From Sinorhizobium glycinis (lineage in GTDB: Bacteria > Pseudomonadota > Alphaproteobacteria > Rhizobiales > Rhizobiaceae): DNA of 64,000 nucleotides. Under the pieces are notes generated by a model, which saw nothing but the letters and a program-made list of their open reading frames with translations, ran no database searches and had not been told where the DNA came from. Shown here piece after piece: positions 29,467 to 38,151 of the stretch; the first letter of the stretch is position 1; every line of letters begins with the position of its first letter. The translations under genes and the position numbers were made by a program. The stretch spans positions 310,492 through 374,491 of the forward strand of contig NZ_LPUX01000050.1 of assembly GCF_001651865.1 (NCBI RefSeq). The letters are read 5' to 3'.

Positions 29467-30522
29467 ATGGAAGGCAGGACGAGGAACAGGCCAGCGGGAG
29501 TCCCGCCAACGGAGGGCGCCAGGCCGACATTGAAGACGATTGCCTTCATGACCGGGCTCGGCATCACCACCGTTTCGCGCGCGCTGAAGGATGCGCCCGA
29601 TATCGGCGCCGAGACAAAGGAGCGCGTGCGCCTGGTCGCGAAGCAGATCGGCTATCAACCGAACCGCGCCGGCGTGCGTCTCAGAACCGGCAAGACCAAT
29701 GTCATCAGCCTCGTTTTGACGCTTGAGGAAGAGATCATGGGCATCACCAGCCCGATGGTCATCGGCATCACCGAAATCCTCGCCGGCACGCCGTACCACC
29801 TGGTCGTGACGCCCTACAGTTCCTCCAAGGATCCGCTCGGCCCCATCCGCTACATTCTCGACACCGGAGCCGCGGACGGCGTGATCATCTCGCGCATGGA
29901 GCCGCACGACCCACGCGTGACCCTGCTCACCGAGCGTCAACTGCCGTTTGCGACGCACGGACGGACCGAAATGGGGATCGTGCATCCCTATCACGACTTC
30001 GACAACGAGCGCTTCGCCTACGAGGCCGTGCGCAGGCTCGTCGAGCGCGGCAGGCGCCGGCTGGTGCTCTTGGAGCCGCCGCCGCACCTCACCTTCCATT
30101 CGCATATGCGCACCGGCTTCGAACGTGGTCTCAAGGATTTCGGCGCGGAATCGGTCAGCTTCCACCAGGTCAACATCGATTACAGCCTCGTCGCGATCCG
30201 CGACGCCTTCGAAAAGCTGATGGATTCTGCGGACGCTCCGGATGGCATCGTCTCCGGCAGCGGTTCGGGTGCGATTGCACTGATTGCAGGCATCGAGGCG
30301 GCGCGAAAGAAGCTTGGCGAGGACGCCGACATGGTCTCCAAGGTCCCGAGCGACTTCCTGCGCTGGCTGCGTCCGGAGGTCATGACCATGTACGAGGATA
30401 TCCGCGTGGCCGGGCGTGAACTCGCCAGGGCCGTGATCGGCCATATCGAAGGCCGCCCGCCCGAAACACTGCAGAGCCTCAGCCAGCCGGAGTTTCAGCC
30501 GCCGATGGCGTCGTTGCGCTGA
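29467..30522 (+). CDS. LacI-family transcriptional regulator
   Basis: A 351-residue repressor-type regulator. The helix-turn-helix is at about residues 21-45 (TLKTIAFMTGLGITTVSRAL), slightly internal because of a 20-residue N-terminal extension. A hinge and periplasmic-binding-protein-like sensor domain follow. It is divergent from the ABC operon, and two matching palindromes lie in the shared promoter region, so it very likely controls the whole 28.9 to 13.4 kb locus in response to an imported or released sugar. Its inducer is unknown. Confidence 0.92.
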   Translation: MEGRTRNRPAGVPPTEGARPTLKTIAFMTGLGITTVSRALKDAPDIGAETKERVRLVAKQIGYQPNRAGVRLRTGKTNVISLVLTLEEEIMGITSPMVIGITEILAGTPYHLVVTPYSSSKDPLGPIRYILDTGAADGVIISRMEPHDPRVTLLTERQLPFATHGRTEMGIVHPYHDFDNERFAYEAVRRLVERGRRRLVLLEPPPHLTFHSHMRTGFERGLKDFGAESVSFHQVNIDYSLVAIRDAFEKLMDSADAPDGIVSGSGSGAIALIAGIEAARKKLGEDADMVSKVPSDFLRWLRPEVMTMYEDIRVAGRELARAVIGHIEGRPPETLQSLSQPEFQPPMASLR

Positions 30523-30540
30523 AAGGAATCCGTCAGCCGA

Positions 30541-30762
30541 CTACCATCGGCCCTGCCAGCCGCCTTTGCGCAGACTTTCGCGTATCCGTTCGCGTTGCTC
30601 CGGATTGACGAAGCGCGAGACGAGCCCCGCGATGATCTCCTGATACTTGGTAAGGACGCTGAGCGTCGCCTCTTCGTCTTCTGACATCAGACGGCTGTAG
30701 CCAGCGACGTCGGCAGCCAGAACAACAGCCGGATGGCGCCCCTTTGCTTCATCCGTCGGCAC
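30541..30762 (-). pseudogene. gutted adenylate cyclase (internal deletion)
   Basis: A 73-codon ORF starting GTG 30762. Residues 9-45 (AVVLAADVAGYSRLMSEDEE and onward to IIAGLV) match the N-terminal start of class III cyclase domains of the rhizobial cyclase-TPR type. The remainder (NPEQRERIRESLRKGGW) looks like the extreme C-terminus of such proteins. Almost the whole catalytic domain and TPR region between are missing, so I read this as an in-frame internal deletion. It cannot be an active cyclase. Confidence 0.6.
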
Positions 30763-30855
30763 TGGGCAGCAAGTCTACACCTTGGCGGCCGCCCCGAGCG
30801 CGGCACCGACAAGGACGGCCGCACGTGAAAATGGACGCAAGAGTCTAAGAACGTC

Positions 30856-31530
30856 TCAAAGTACGCAGCCGCATCTCGCGGATCGGGCGTAGGAGACGAT
30901 CTCGGCGCGCTTGCTGCGCCCGTCGCCGAGGAATTCATCGATACTCGCGGCGACCTCGTCCGGGCGGTTCCGCGCCCAATGGCCGAGACCGTGGAGGGCT
31001 GCCTCCTGACATGCAATCGAGTCGAGCCTTAGGGTTCGACGCATGACGCCGATCGCCGCCCTGTGCATGAGATCGAAAGTCGGATCGTCGGCAAGCGCCA
31101 GACATGGGAACTCGTCCCACCACATGTAGCAGACGGCGTTCAGGGGAGCCGCGCCGGGTTCGTCGATGTGACCCAACACAGCGGCGCAGCGCGGTGCGAA
31201 CAGGTCGGTGAAGAGGTTCTCGATGGCTTCTACGCAGCGCAGCCGGGCTGCCGTGGACGTGGAAGTCTTGTAGAACCAGCCGTTATCGCCCGAGGCGCTG
31301 GTGCTGAGCAGGTAGGTGAGGCCTTGGGCGATCTGCGCGTCGGAGAAGAAGGCCAGCGAGTGTTCGGTCGTCGAAAAGAGCCTCGTGAAGTAATCGATGG
31401 CGACAGGCGGCTCGGGATCCCACCAGGGAGGGTCTTCATCGAAGAACCAGGGGTTGCCGTGCGGCCGGATCGAGTGGCTGAACGCATGCTCGAGCCAATC
31501 ATCGTAGCTCAGGTTCGACACCGCAGGCAT
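30856..31530 (-). CDS. hypothetical protein
   Basis: A 224-residue soluble protein that I cannot assign. The ATG at 31530 has an excellent aggaggagg site. It is rich in Trp and Phe near the N-terminus (NPWFFDEDPPWWDPEPPV) and helical after that, with a possible helical-repeat pattern (AALHGLGHWARNRPDEV). The C-terminus has three Cys. No signal peptide or membrane segment is seen. It stands alone between a cyclase remnant and a YdeI-like gene in an accessory-looking stretch. Confidence 0.7.
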   Translation of the reverse strand: MPAVSNLSYDDWLEHAFSHSIRPHGNPWFFDEDPPWWDPEPPVAIDYFTRLFSTTEHSLAFFSDAQIAQGLTYLLSTSASGDNGWFYKTSTSTAARLRCVEAIENLFTDLFAPRCAAVLGHIDEPGAAPLNAVCYMWWDEFPCLALADDPTFDLMHRAAIGVMRRTLRLDSIACQEAALHGLGHWARNRPDEVAASIDEFLGDGRSKRAEIVSYARSARCGCVL

Positions 31531-31752
31531 GCAATCCTCCTCCTGTAGGGTTACGTCGCCGAAATACTGGCCTGCTGGCGCGTTTGGCCTTACCTTCTCA
31601 CGACCTCGTCTCGGGCGCCAGTCGCGCTAACCTGGTTTTGCCATTACCTCTTGCGCGCGTACTTGCGGAGTTTAAGGGCTGGAAGGCAGAAGCGCCGCCT
31701 TGTAGGCTACATCACCGCTTCAAAGTGCAGCCGACAGGAGGAAAGTTGCCTC

Positions 31753-32352
31753 ATGCCGCCCGTGAACGTCGATCCCAAAAAGGTGCATGCGTTCGACGCC
31801 GCCGAGCGTTTCTACAATTGGCTGGGCAAACACCACGACAGGGAGGACGAGGTCTGGATCAAGATCCACAAAGTGGCTTCGGGGCTCAAGTCGATCACGC
31901 CCAAGGAAGCCATCGACGTGGTGCTCTGCTGGGGCTGGATCGACGGCGTTCGCAAAGGGCTCGACGAGACGAGCTATCTGCAGCGCTACACCCCGCGCGG
32001 CCGGAAGAGCACCTGGAGCCAGATCAATGTCGACAATGTCGCTCGGCTGATCGATGAAGGCCGGATGACCGAGCACGGTCTCAGGCAGGTCGAGATGGCA
32101 AAGGCCGACGGCCGTTGGAGCCGCGCTTACAAGAGCGGCAAGGATATGAAGATCCCCGACGATCTCCAGGCCGCGATCGATGCTGAACCCAAGGCGAAAG
32201 AGATGCTCGGCAAGCTCAGCGAGCAGAACCGTTTCGCCATTGCCTTCCGCACCCATAACATGAAGACGCAAGCCGGCCGGAAGAAGAAGATCGAGACCTT
32301 TGTGGAAATGCTCAAGCGCGGCGAGACGATTTATCCGCAGGGGAAGAAGTGA
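31753..32352 (+). CDS. YdeI/OmpD-associated family protein
   Basis: A 199-residue protein matching the YdeI/OmpD-associated (bacteriocin-protection-like) family: the N-terminal region has W-x-K-x2-K and AIDVVLCWGWIDG, then GRKSTWSQINVDNVARLI, and a Lys-rich end (AGRKKKIETFVEML). The ATG at 31753 follows an aggaggaaa site; the upstream frame is not conserved-looking. The biochemical role of the family is unknown; proposals include stress or peptide resistance. Confidence 0.85.
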   Translation: MPPVNVDPKKVHAFDAAERFYNWLGKHHDREDEVWIKIHKVASGLKSITPKEAIDVVLCWGWIDGVRKGLDETSYLQRYTPRGRKSTWSQINVDNVARLIDEGRMTEHGLRQVEMAKADGRWSRAYKSGKDMKIPDDLQAAIDAEPKAKEMLGKLSEQNRFAIAFRTHNMKTQAGRKKKIETFVEMLKRGETIYPQGKK

Positions 32353-32426
32353 GGCGGCCGAGCCCTGTTTTTCTGCGGCGAGTCACCCCAGCCTGAACAG
32401 CTATCTGTAGAAGGTACAATCCGTCA

Positions 32427-32828
32427 TCAAGCGCGCAAGAAATTGGTTGAAGTTCCGTGCAAATGCGGACCTCCCGAAAGGATAATAAACAGCGGTTCCG
32501 TGCCCTCGCCTGAAAACCAGAACCGAATTGTTTCCCAGCTGAAGAAGGGAACCTCGTCTTCGTCGATGAAATCCGGGTAAATGCTCCACTCGACCGAGCT
32601 ACGGCGTAATATCTCGGCAATCGCAGCTGTGCTCAGGAAGGAATTCTCGTAGTCATAGGTGTCCCCGCCGGTGATATCCTCTGTCAGCCATCCGGTCCCA
32701 ATCTGTCGCAAGAAGGCGAGATATGCAGACGGCAGAACGTCCCCGAACTCACGCTCGAAATCCTGGATCTCAGCTTCGCCGCGAGGGACGAACAAATTCG
32801 ATGTCGTGTGGTCATCGCGATCACGCAC
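32427..32828 (-). pseudogene. SMI1/KNR4 (SUKH)-like protein, probably frameshifted near its end
   Basis: A 133-codon ORF with the start of a SUKH domain: AEIQDFEREFGDVLPSAYLA followed by FLRQIGTGW, then IRFWFSGEGTEPLFIILSGG. SUKH proteins usually end with a phrase like S-F-x-x-F-L-x-x-L. Here the open frame ends GPHLHGTSTNFLRA, but another minus-strand frame just overlapping reads FARNFNQFLARLMTDCTF (about 32407-32465), which fits the family much better. A one-base indel around 32470-32490 would explain this. The start (GTG 32828) is weak. SUKH proteins often serve as immunity proteins; none of the neighbours is a recognisable toxin. Confidence 0.5.
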
Positions 32829-32928
32829 GAATCGCCGATACCAGCCCCCAGACTTCCGGATCTATCTTCTCTTCCATTCGCCGGTAACCTCTCAGTTACT
32901 TCCAACGCCTGACGTCCTGCCAAAACGA

Positions 32929-32957
32929 ATGGGGCGGCGCATGTTTGGCCGCCCCAT
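32929..32957 (-). terminator. hairpin terminator
   Basis: A perfect ten-base-pair stem (ATGGGGCGGC / GCCGCCCCAT) with a nine-base loop, followed on the minus strand by tcgttttg. It lies downstream of the small gene at 33079-33348 and is the likely end of that transcript; the T-tract is short. Confidence 0.6.
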
Positions 32958-33078
32958 TTCCCCCATTCCCCCAAAAATCAGTTCCGCTAGACGTTCAACC
33001 CAGTGCCCACGGCCTGGGTGGCTGTCGGCGCCGTCGATGCGGGCGAAGCCGTACCGCGCAAATCCGGGGCCGTATGCT

Positions 33079-33348
33079 TCATATGCTCACAGCCGGCCAA
33101 TATTTGTCGTCGGTAAAATCCGTCGGGATCGGATTGAGCTGTCCGAGTTTCTCGGCAACGAAATCGATCTGTATCTTCAGATAGCGGATTGAATGCGGAA
33201 TCGGCGCTCCAGTGGCGAGGCTGCGTACCCGCCATTGCTCGTAGCCTGACGCCCTTATGCGCCGCTCCGCCTCGCTGCGGATGCATGCCGGCCCGGTGCC
33301 GGACCTAGTGTCGATCGCCTTGCCCCCTTCGATCACCCTGAATTTCAT
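33079..33348 (-). CDS. small hypothetical protein
   Basis: An 89-residue protein of unknown family. The ATG at 33348 is preferred over the upstream in-frame start because of the ggaagg site and the protein-like opening MKFRVIEGGKAIDTRSG. The middle (IRSEAERRIRASGYEQWRVR) is basic; the end (FTDDKYWPAVSI) is acidic. No signal peptide. It lies just downstream of gnd (101 bases), with a hairpin terminator after it, so it may be the last gene of that transcript. Confidence 0.65.
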   Translation of the reverse strand: MKFRVIEGGKAIDTRSGTGPACIRSEAERRIRASGYEQWRVRSLATGAPIPHSIRYLKIQIDFVAEKLGQLNPIPTDFTDDKYWPAVSI

Positions 33349-33448
33349 GTTGCCTTCCCGATTGCTCCCTTGCTTGAGACGCCGTGAGCATGTCGTGAAA
33401 GGGCGACCGGCGCCACCCTTCCTTTGGTACAAATGAACTAAACTGATC

Positions 33449-34879
33449 CTACGCGTTCAGCCCGCTGCCCCACGGACCGTGGTGGCTGTCGGCGCCGTCC
33501 ACGCGGTCGAAGCCGTGGGCACCGAAGAAGTCGCGCTGCGCCTGGATGACGTTGGCCGTGCCGCGGCCGCGGCGATAGCTGTCGAAATAGCCGAGCGCCG
33601 AGGCGAGCGCCGGCACCGGCAGGCCGCCGAGCACCGCCGCGGAGACGACGCGGCGCAGAGCCCCGTCGGTCTCCTTGACCATCGCCGCGAAGGCAGGCGT
33701 CACGATCAGATTCGCCGCATCCGGCGCCTTGGTGAAGGCGGTGGTGATCTCATCGAGGAACTGCGAGCGGATGATGCAGCCGGCGCGCCAGATCCTGGCG
33801 ATCGTCGGCATCGGCAGGTTCCAGTTGAACTCCTTCGACGCTGCCGACATCACCGCGAAGCCCTGCGCATAGGCGCCGATCTTGGCGGCAAGCAGCGCGT
33901 TCTCCAGATCCTCGATGAAGGCCTGCCTGTCAGCCACGTTGAATTCGCCGACCGGCGGCAGGCGGAGGATCTTCTCGGCCGCCTCGCGCTCCTCCTTCGC
34001 GGAGGAGATACTGCGGGCGGCGACGGCCGCTTCGATGGCGGTCGCGGGAACGCCCATGTTCTGCGCCTCGATCACCGACCATTTGCCGGTGCCCTTCTGG
34101 CCGGCCTTGTCGAGGATCAAATCGACGATCGGCTTGCCGGTCAGCGGATCGGCGGCCTTCAGCACCTTTTCGGTGATCTCGATCAGGTAGGAATTGAGCC
34201 GCCCCTTGTTCCAGGCGCCGAAGACTTCGCCGATCTCCTGCGCCGTCATCTTCAGCCCGTCGCGCAGGATGCCGTAGATCTCGGCGATCATCTGCATGTC
34301 GGCATATTCGATGCCGTTGTGGATCGTCTTGACGAAATGACCGGCGCCGTTTTCGCCGAGCCAGGCGACGCAGGGGTCACTGTCATATTTCGCGGCGATG
34401 GAGGTCAGCACCTTCTCGACGCGGCGGTAGGACTCTTCCGTGCCGCCGACCATGATCGACGGCCCATGACGTGCGCCCTCCTCGCCACCGGAAACACCCA
34501 TGCCGATGAAGGTGAGGCCCGAGTCCTTCAACCCGTCGAAACGGCGCATCGTATCGCGGAAATTGGCGTTGCCCGCGTCGATCATGATGTCGCCCTTGGA
34601 AAGATAGGGCTTCAAAGCCTCCATCTGCTGGTCGACAGGATCGCCGGCCTTGATCATGATGATGATCGGACGCGGCGGGCGGATGGCGGCGACGAATTCC
34701 TCGATGGTCTCGCAGGGAACGATCTGCCCCTTGAGCGCGCCGGCCTCCGCGTAGAATTTGCGCGTCGAGTCAACCGTGCGGTTGAAAACGGCGATCTTGT
34801 TGCCTTTTTCAGCGATGTTGAGCGCCAGGTTAGATCCCATGACGCCGAGACCGATTAGGCCGATTTCCGCCTGTGACAC
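33449..34879 (-). CDS. gnd: 6-phosphogluconate dehydrogenase
   Basis: Catalyses NADP-dependent oxidative decarboxylation of 6-phosphogluconate to ribulose 5-phosphate (oxidative pentose phosphate pathway). The 476 residues give the standard length. The Rossmann motif GLIGLGVMGSNLALNIAEKG is at the N-terminus. The active-site Lys lies in GHFVKTIHNGIEY and the substrate-binding SGGEEGARHGPS loop is present. The start is GTG 34879, chosen because a ggagg site lies eight bases upstream and the opening V-SQAEIGLIG matches the family; a longer frame to 35023 is not conserved. Confidence 0.96.
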   Translation of the reverse strand: MSQAEIGLIGLGVMGSNLALNIAEKGNKIAVFNRTVDSTRKFYAEAGALKGQIVPCETIEEFVAAIRPPRPIIIMIKAGDPVDQQMEALKPYLSKGDIMIDAGNANFRDTMRRFDGLKDSGLTFIGMGVSGGEEGARHGPSIMVGGTEESYRRVEKVLTSIAAKYDSDPCVAWLGENGAGHFVKTIHNGIEYADMQMIAEIYGILRDGLKMTAQEIGEVFGAWNKGRLNSYLIEITEKVLKAADPLTGKPIVDLILDKAGQKGTGKWSVIEAQNMGVPATAIEAAVAARSISSAKEEREAAEKILRLPPVGEFNVADRQAFIEDLENALLAAKIGAYAQGFAVMSAASKEFNWNLPMPTIARIWRAGCIIRSQFLDEITTAFTKAPDAANLIVTPAFAAMVKETDGALRRVVSAAVLGGLPVPALASALGYFDSYRRGRGTANVIQAQRDFFGAHGFDRVDGADSHHGPWGSGLNA

Positions 34880-35227
34880 GTGATTGCCTCCATTGGACAG
34901 GATAGGCTGGCCCCGCAGCGATGGCGGTGTGCCGACCCCTTGAATTTGATCTGCGCATGTAGGGCATCCAAAGAGAAAGTGGCGGATGAGACATGCGGCG
35001 GCGGAGGCTGTTTTGGCACTCAAATCGATTTACGACAAGCCATTCCTGACAAATCAATGCTTCTCCGGCTTGCCATGCATGGCCTGCGAATGGAACATCT
35101 TTGGTGACGCATCTCAAGATAGCCGGATCGGCCGAAACAAATCTGGGAAGGCCGGAACATCGAGTTGCGCCGGAGATTGGCCGTTTCATTCGAGACGATT
35201 GCGCAATGTATTGAAACGGAGACACGC
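34880..35227. other. divergent intergenic region, no gene
   Basis: About 348 bases between gnd and the SRPBCC-VOC gene. It presumably carries both promoters. Short frames crossing it have no ribosome binding site or protein-like composition. An inverted pair TTTCA...TGAAA (about 35186-35218) lies just before the plus-strand gene. Confidence 0.35.
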
Positions 35228-36007
35228 ATGACCACGATGGCCGCTAGAATCCTTCATATTTCGATCGAGCGGGACTGGCGCGAAGTCTACGCCTTCATGG
35301 CCGACCCGGAGACGATGCCGCTTTGGGCATCCGGGCTCTCCTCAGGCCTTGCGCGGGACGGCGACGAATGGATCGCGCCAGGCCCGCTCGGCAATGCCCG
35401 CGTCCGCTTCGCTCCCGAAAATGCACTCGGCGTCGTCGACCATCTCGTAACGCTAGAGAACGGCGCCAAGGTCCACAACGCGCTCCGGGTGGTGCCGAAT
35501 GGCGACGGCGCGGAAGTGATGTTCACGCTGCTGAGACAGACCGGTATCAGCGACGAGCAATTCGCGACCGACGCCGCCTGGGTCGAAAAGGATCTGGCGG
35601 CGTTGAAGGCCATTCTGGAAACAGGCGACGAGAAACACAAGACTGGAGAGGAGATGGCCATGATCGGTAACGACCGTCGCATCGACTATATCGAATTCAA
35701 CGTCGCTGACATCGCGGTGAGCAAAGCCTTTTATGGCGGCGCTTTCGGCTGGACCTTCAAGGATTACGGTCCGGAATATTGCGAGTTCGCCGACGGCCGG
35801 CTGACCGGCGGCTTCACGACGCTCGGGGCGGTTCGCAGCGGAGGGCCGCTCGTCATCATCTATGCCGATGACCTGGAGGGCGCTCGGGCCCGCGTGGAGG
35901 CGGCAGGCGGCGCGATCCTCAAGCCGATCTTCGCCTTTCCCGGCGGCCGGCGCTTTCACTTTAGCGATCCGGATGGTTACGAGTTGGCGGTCTGGTCCAA
36001 GCAATAA
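35228..36007 (+). CDS. SRPBCC (polyketide cyclase-like) - VOC (glyoxalase-like) fusion protein
   Basis: One 259-residue frame carries two folds. Residues about 1-140 (start MTTMAARILHISIERDWREV) resemble a SRPBCC/START-like ligand-binding domain. Residues about 145-259 (RRIDYIEFNVADIAVSKAFY to FSDPDGYELAVW) are a VOC/glyoxalase domain. ATG 35228 has a cggagac site. At 35654-35660 there are in-frame ATGs (MAMIGNDRR) preceded by gagaggag, so the VOC half may also be made separately. This could be a natural fusion of two neighbouring genes. The metal-dependent activity of the VOC part is not predictable. Confidence 0.83.
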   Translation: MTTMAARILHISIERDWREVYAFMADPETMPLWASGLSSGLARDGDEWIAPGPLGNARVRFAPENALGVVDHLVTLENGAKVHNALRVVPNGDGAEVMFTLLRQTGISDEQFATDAAWVEKDLAALKAILETGDEKHKTGEEMAMIGNDRRIDYIEFNVADIAVSKAFYGGAFGWTFKDYGPEYCEFADGRLTGGFTTLGAVRSGGPLVIIYADDLEGARARVEAAGGAILKPIFAFPGGRRFHFSDPDGYELAVWSKQ

Positions 36008-36111
36008 CGGCGGTGGCGGCGCAGGAATCATTCGCCGAGGCGGGTGGAAAGCGCGCTGACGCGGCCGACGACGATACACTACAGGATGAAACCATCCGTC
36101 ACATCACGGCT

Positions 36112-36822
36112 CTAAGCGGCCACCGCCCTCCGCCTGTCGGCATGTTCCTGAATGACCAGGATGGCACCGATGAGCTTTCCGGCACAGGATCGGCAGGGTG
36201 TCATGCGGCAGCGAACGACGACAGTGCGGCTATCGACGGTCTTGGCAAAGGTATAATCGATTACCTCGCCGGCGAAACAGCGGTCGAGTTGCGCCCTGAC
36301 GCGTTCCTCGAAGCGCTGAAGGCCAATGAACTCGACGACGTGCCGGCCGATCAGGTCCATCGGCCGGCGTTCCAGGTGGCTCGCATGCGCGGAATTGGTG
36401 TAGAGATACCGGTAATCCGGCGTGATGACCGCGACGCGGTCGGGAAAACAGTCGAGGATCGCCTCGTTGAGCAACCCTTCGTCGGCGCGCCCTTTCGCAG
36501 GCAGTTTTGGAACCCGGCCAAGGTCGAGTCCGGTGAGGCCGGCGGTCCCCGTCGCCGCAAGATAGCGATCGATCAGCGATTTAAGCAATTGCGAGTGGCG
36601 CAGCACACAGGCGATGTCGTCCGCCTCGGCACGCAACAGGTCCACGACAAACTGGAACTGAAGGCGAGCATCTTCGACGCTCGCGGCTTTCTCGTCATAG
36701 ACGGCCCTCAGAATGGGATCGAGTTCACGATCGAGGATGTCGATCAGATGTTCGTCTGCCACCTTCACCGCATACCGCAACTGCGAATACCTGAACCAGA
36801 ATAGCTCAATCAATTCATTCAA
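36112..36822 (-). CDS. PAS-domain protein without output domain
   Basis: A 236-residue cytoplasmic sensor-like protein. Residues 1-100 are helical (VADEHLIDILDRELDPILRA and so on). Residues about 115-225 look like a PAS domain (ILDCFPDRVAVITPDYRYLY, then HVVEFIGLQRFEERVRAQL). No kinase, cyclase or GGDEF output is attached. The start is TTG 36822 behind a gagg site; no suitable ATG is available. It may signal by protein interaction. It stands alone, and its 3' end faces the SRPBCC-VOC gene. Confidence 0.75.
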   Translation of the reverse strand: MNELIELFWFRYSQLRYAVKVADEHLIDILDRELDPILRAVYDEKAASVEDARLQFQFVVDLLRAEADDIACVLRHSQLLKSLIDRYLAATGTAGLTGLDLGRVPKLPAKGRADEGLLNEAILDCFPDRVAVITPDYRYLYTNSAHASHLERRPMDLIGRHVVEFIGLQRFEERVRAQLDRCFAGEVIDYTFAKTVDSRTVVVRCRMTPCRSCAGKLIGAILVIQEHADRRRAVAA

Positions 36823-37216
36823 TTTGAAAACCTCATTCCCGCGGCGAACCCCGCGCCAATGCGTTCAAAGGCGAGTCAGTGCAGCTGAAAATCCCTAAAT
36901 TTTCTTCCCGAACCCTGATGCGACGCTAAACCGCGTTGCACCTTCCACGCCCCAGTACAACGACGAGTGTACACTCATCGCGTGTTCGTTCAACAGCAGA
37001 AGGGAGCGGCGATCGGCCGCAAACGATTTCGACCGCCAAACTTTTGCGGGATCAATCAAGAGTAGAGGCGAATGGTGTCGCGCGAGGCGCCGAGCGAGCA
37101 TTGGAAGTGGCTTGACGGCGGAGCGCGAGGCACCCTTCCATCAGCGATTTCGCGTGCGCCAGCCTCTCCGGCCGCAGACACTGACATCATACCTCAGGCA
37201 AACCCGGTAGGACCGG
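36823..37216. other. intergenic, no gene recognised
   Basis: About 394 bases between the PAS gene and lpxXL. A 68-codon minus-strand frame (36895-37101) lacks a ribosome binding site and family features. It has lower GC than the neighbours in its first half. Confidence 0.35.
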
Positions 37217-38140
37217 CTAAAGATACCGCTTGATGCGCCAGCGGTCGTGATACCAGAGCCACTGGCCGGGATATTCCCGGACCCAGCTCTCGACCTTGTC
37301 GTTCAGCATCTGCGCCGTTGCCGTGACGTCGACGCTGCCATCGGTCCTGCGGGGAATTTCGACTGCCGGTTCGAGTTCCAGCCGGAAGCGGCCGCCGGGG
37401 AGACGGATGCAACGGGCCGGGTAGACCTCGCAATTGAACTGGCGGACCAGTTTCGCGAGGAGAGGATTGGTCTGGACATCCTGCCCGAAAAATTTCGTCT
37501 TCAGCCCCTTGCGGAACTTCTGGTCGACCAGCACGCCAACGCCGCCGCCGCGTTCGAGCTGGCGGGCGAGCGCAAAGGAGGAGCCTGCATGGGACGGCAC
37601 CAGATTGCCCATCCGCTCCTTGCGGAACTCGAACACCTTGTCGGCCATGTATGGATTGTTCGGCGGCCGGAAGAGGACGGTCACGTCCAAGCCAAAGGCG
37701 GACCCCGCAACCGGAAGCATCTCGAAATTGCCGCTATGCGCCGTGAAGACGATGAAGGGTCGCGGATTGTCGCGCAGTTCCAGGAAGAGCGGAATGCCCG
37801 AGACCTCCACCCTGCCCGGCTCTGCGCGATACGGATCGAAGTCGAAGAGCCGATCGAGGAAGACGTATTCGGCGGCGAGCCGCCCCATATTGCCCCAGCT
37901 TTCGAGCGCAATCTCCTGGATCTCGGCGTCGCTCTTCTCCGGAAAGGCATTGCGCAGATTGGTGAGCGTCAGCTTATGGCGGCTGGTCTTCGGCCCGATC
38001 CGGCGCACCACCCGATCCATGAAATTGATCGCGGTGTCCGCCGGGAAGAGCTTCAGGACATTGAGCAGCAGGAACACGAACTGCGCGATCAGCCATTGCC
38101 GGAAGCGGTCGGCAGCGAGCACCAGCCGTGTGATCAGCAT
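37217..38140 (-). CDS. lpxXL: lipid A very-long-chain acyltransferase LpxXL
   Basis: A 307-residue member of the LpxL/HtrB acyltransferase family, membrane-anchored by the hydrophobic N-terminus (LIAQFVFLLLNVLKLF). The catalytic H-x4-E is present in TAHSGNFE (His135, Glu140). By context it transfers the 27-hydroxyoctacosanoyl group from AcpXL to lipid A, as established for rhizobial LpxXL; sequence alone would only say LpxL-type. ATG 38140 begins 11 bases after the adh2 stop. The longer frame overlaps adh2 and was rejected. It is the last gene of the acpXL cluster. Confidence 0.93.
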   Translation of the reverse strand: MLITRLVLAADRFRQWLIAQFVFLLLNVLKLFPADTAINFMDRVVRRIGPKTSRHKLTLTNLRNAFPEKSDAEIQEIALESWGNMGRLAAEYVFLDRLFDFDPYRAEPGRVEVSGIPLFLELRDNPRPFIVFTAHSGNFEMLPVAGSAFGLDVTVLFRPPNNPYMADKVFEFRKERMGNLVPSHAGSSFALARQLERGGGVGVLVDQKFRKGLKTKFFGQDVQTNPLLAKLVRQFNCEVYPARCIRLPGGRFRLELEPAVEIPRRTDGSVDVTATAQMLNDKVESWVREYPGQWLWYHDRWRIKRYL

Positions 38141-38151
38141 CCGCACCGGGA

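Noticed and set aside
36895-37101. 68-codon frame between the PAS gene and lpxXL
   Set aside because: No ribosome binding site, family feature or protein-like composition; treated as intergenic.
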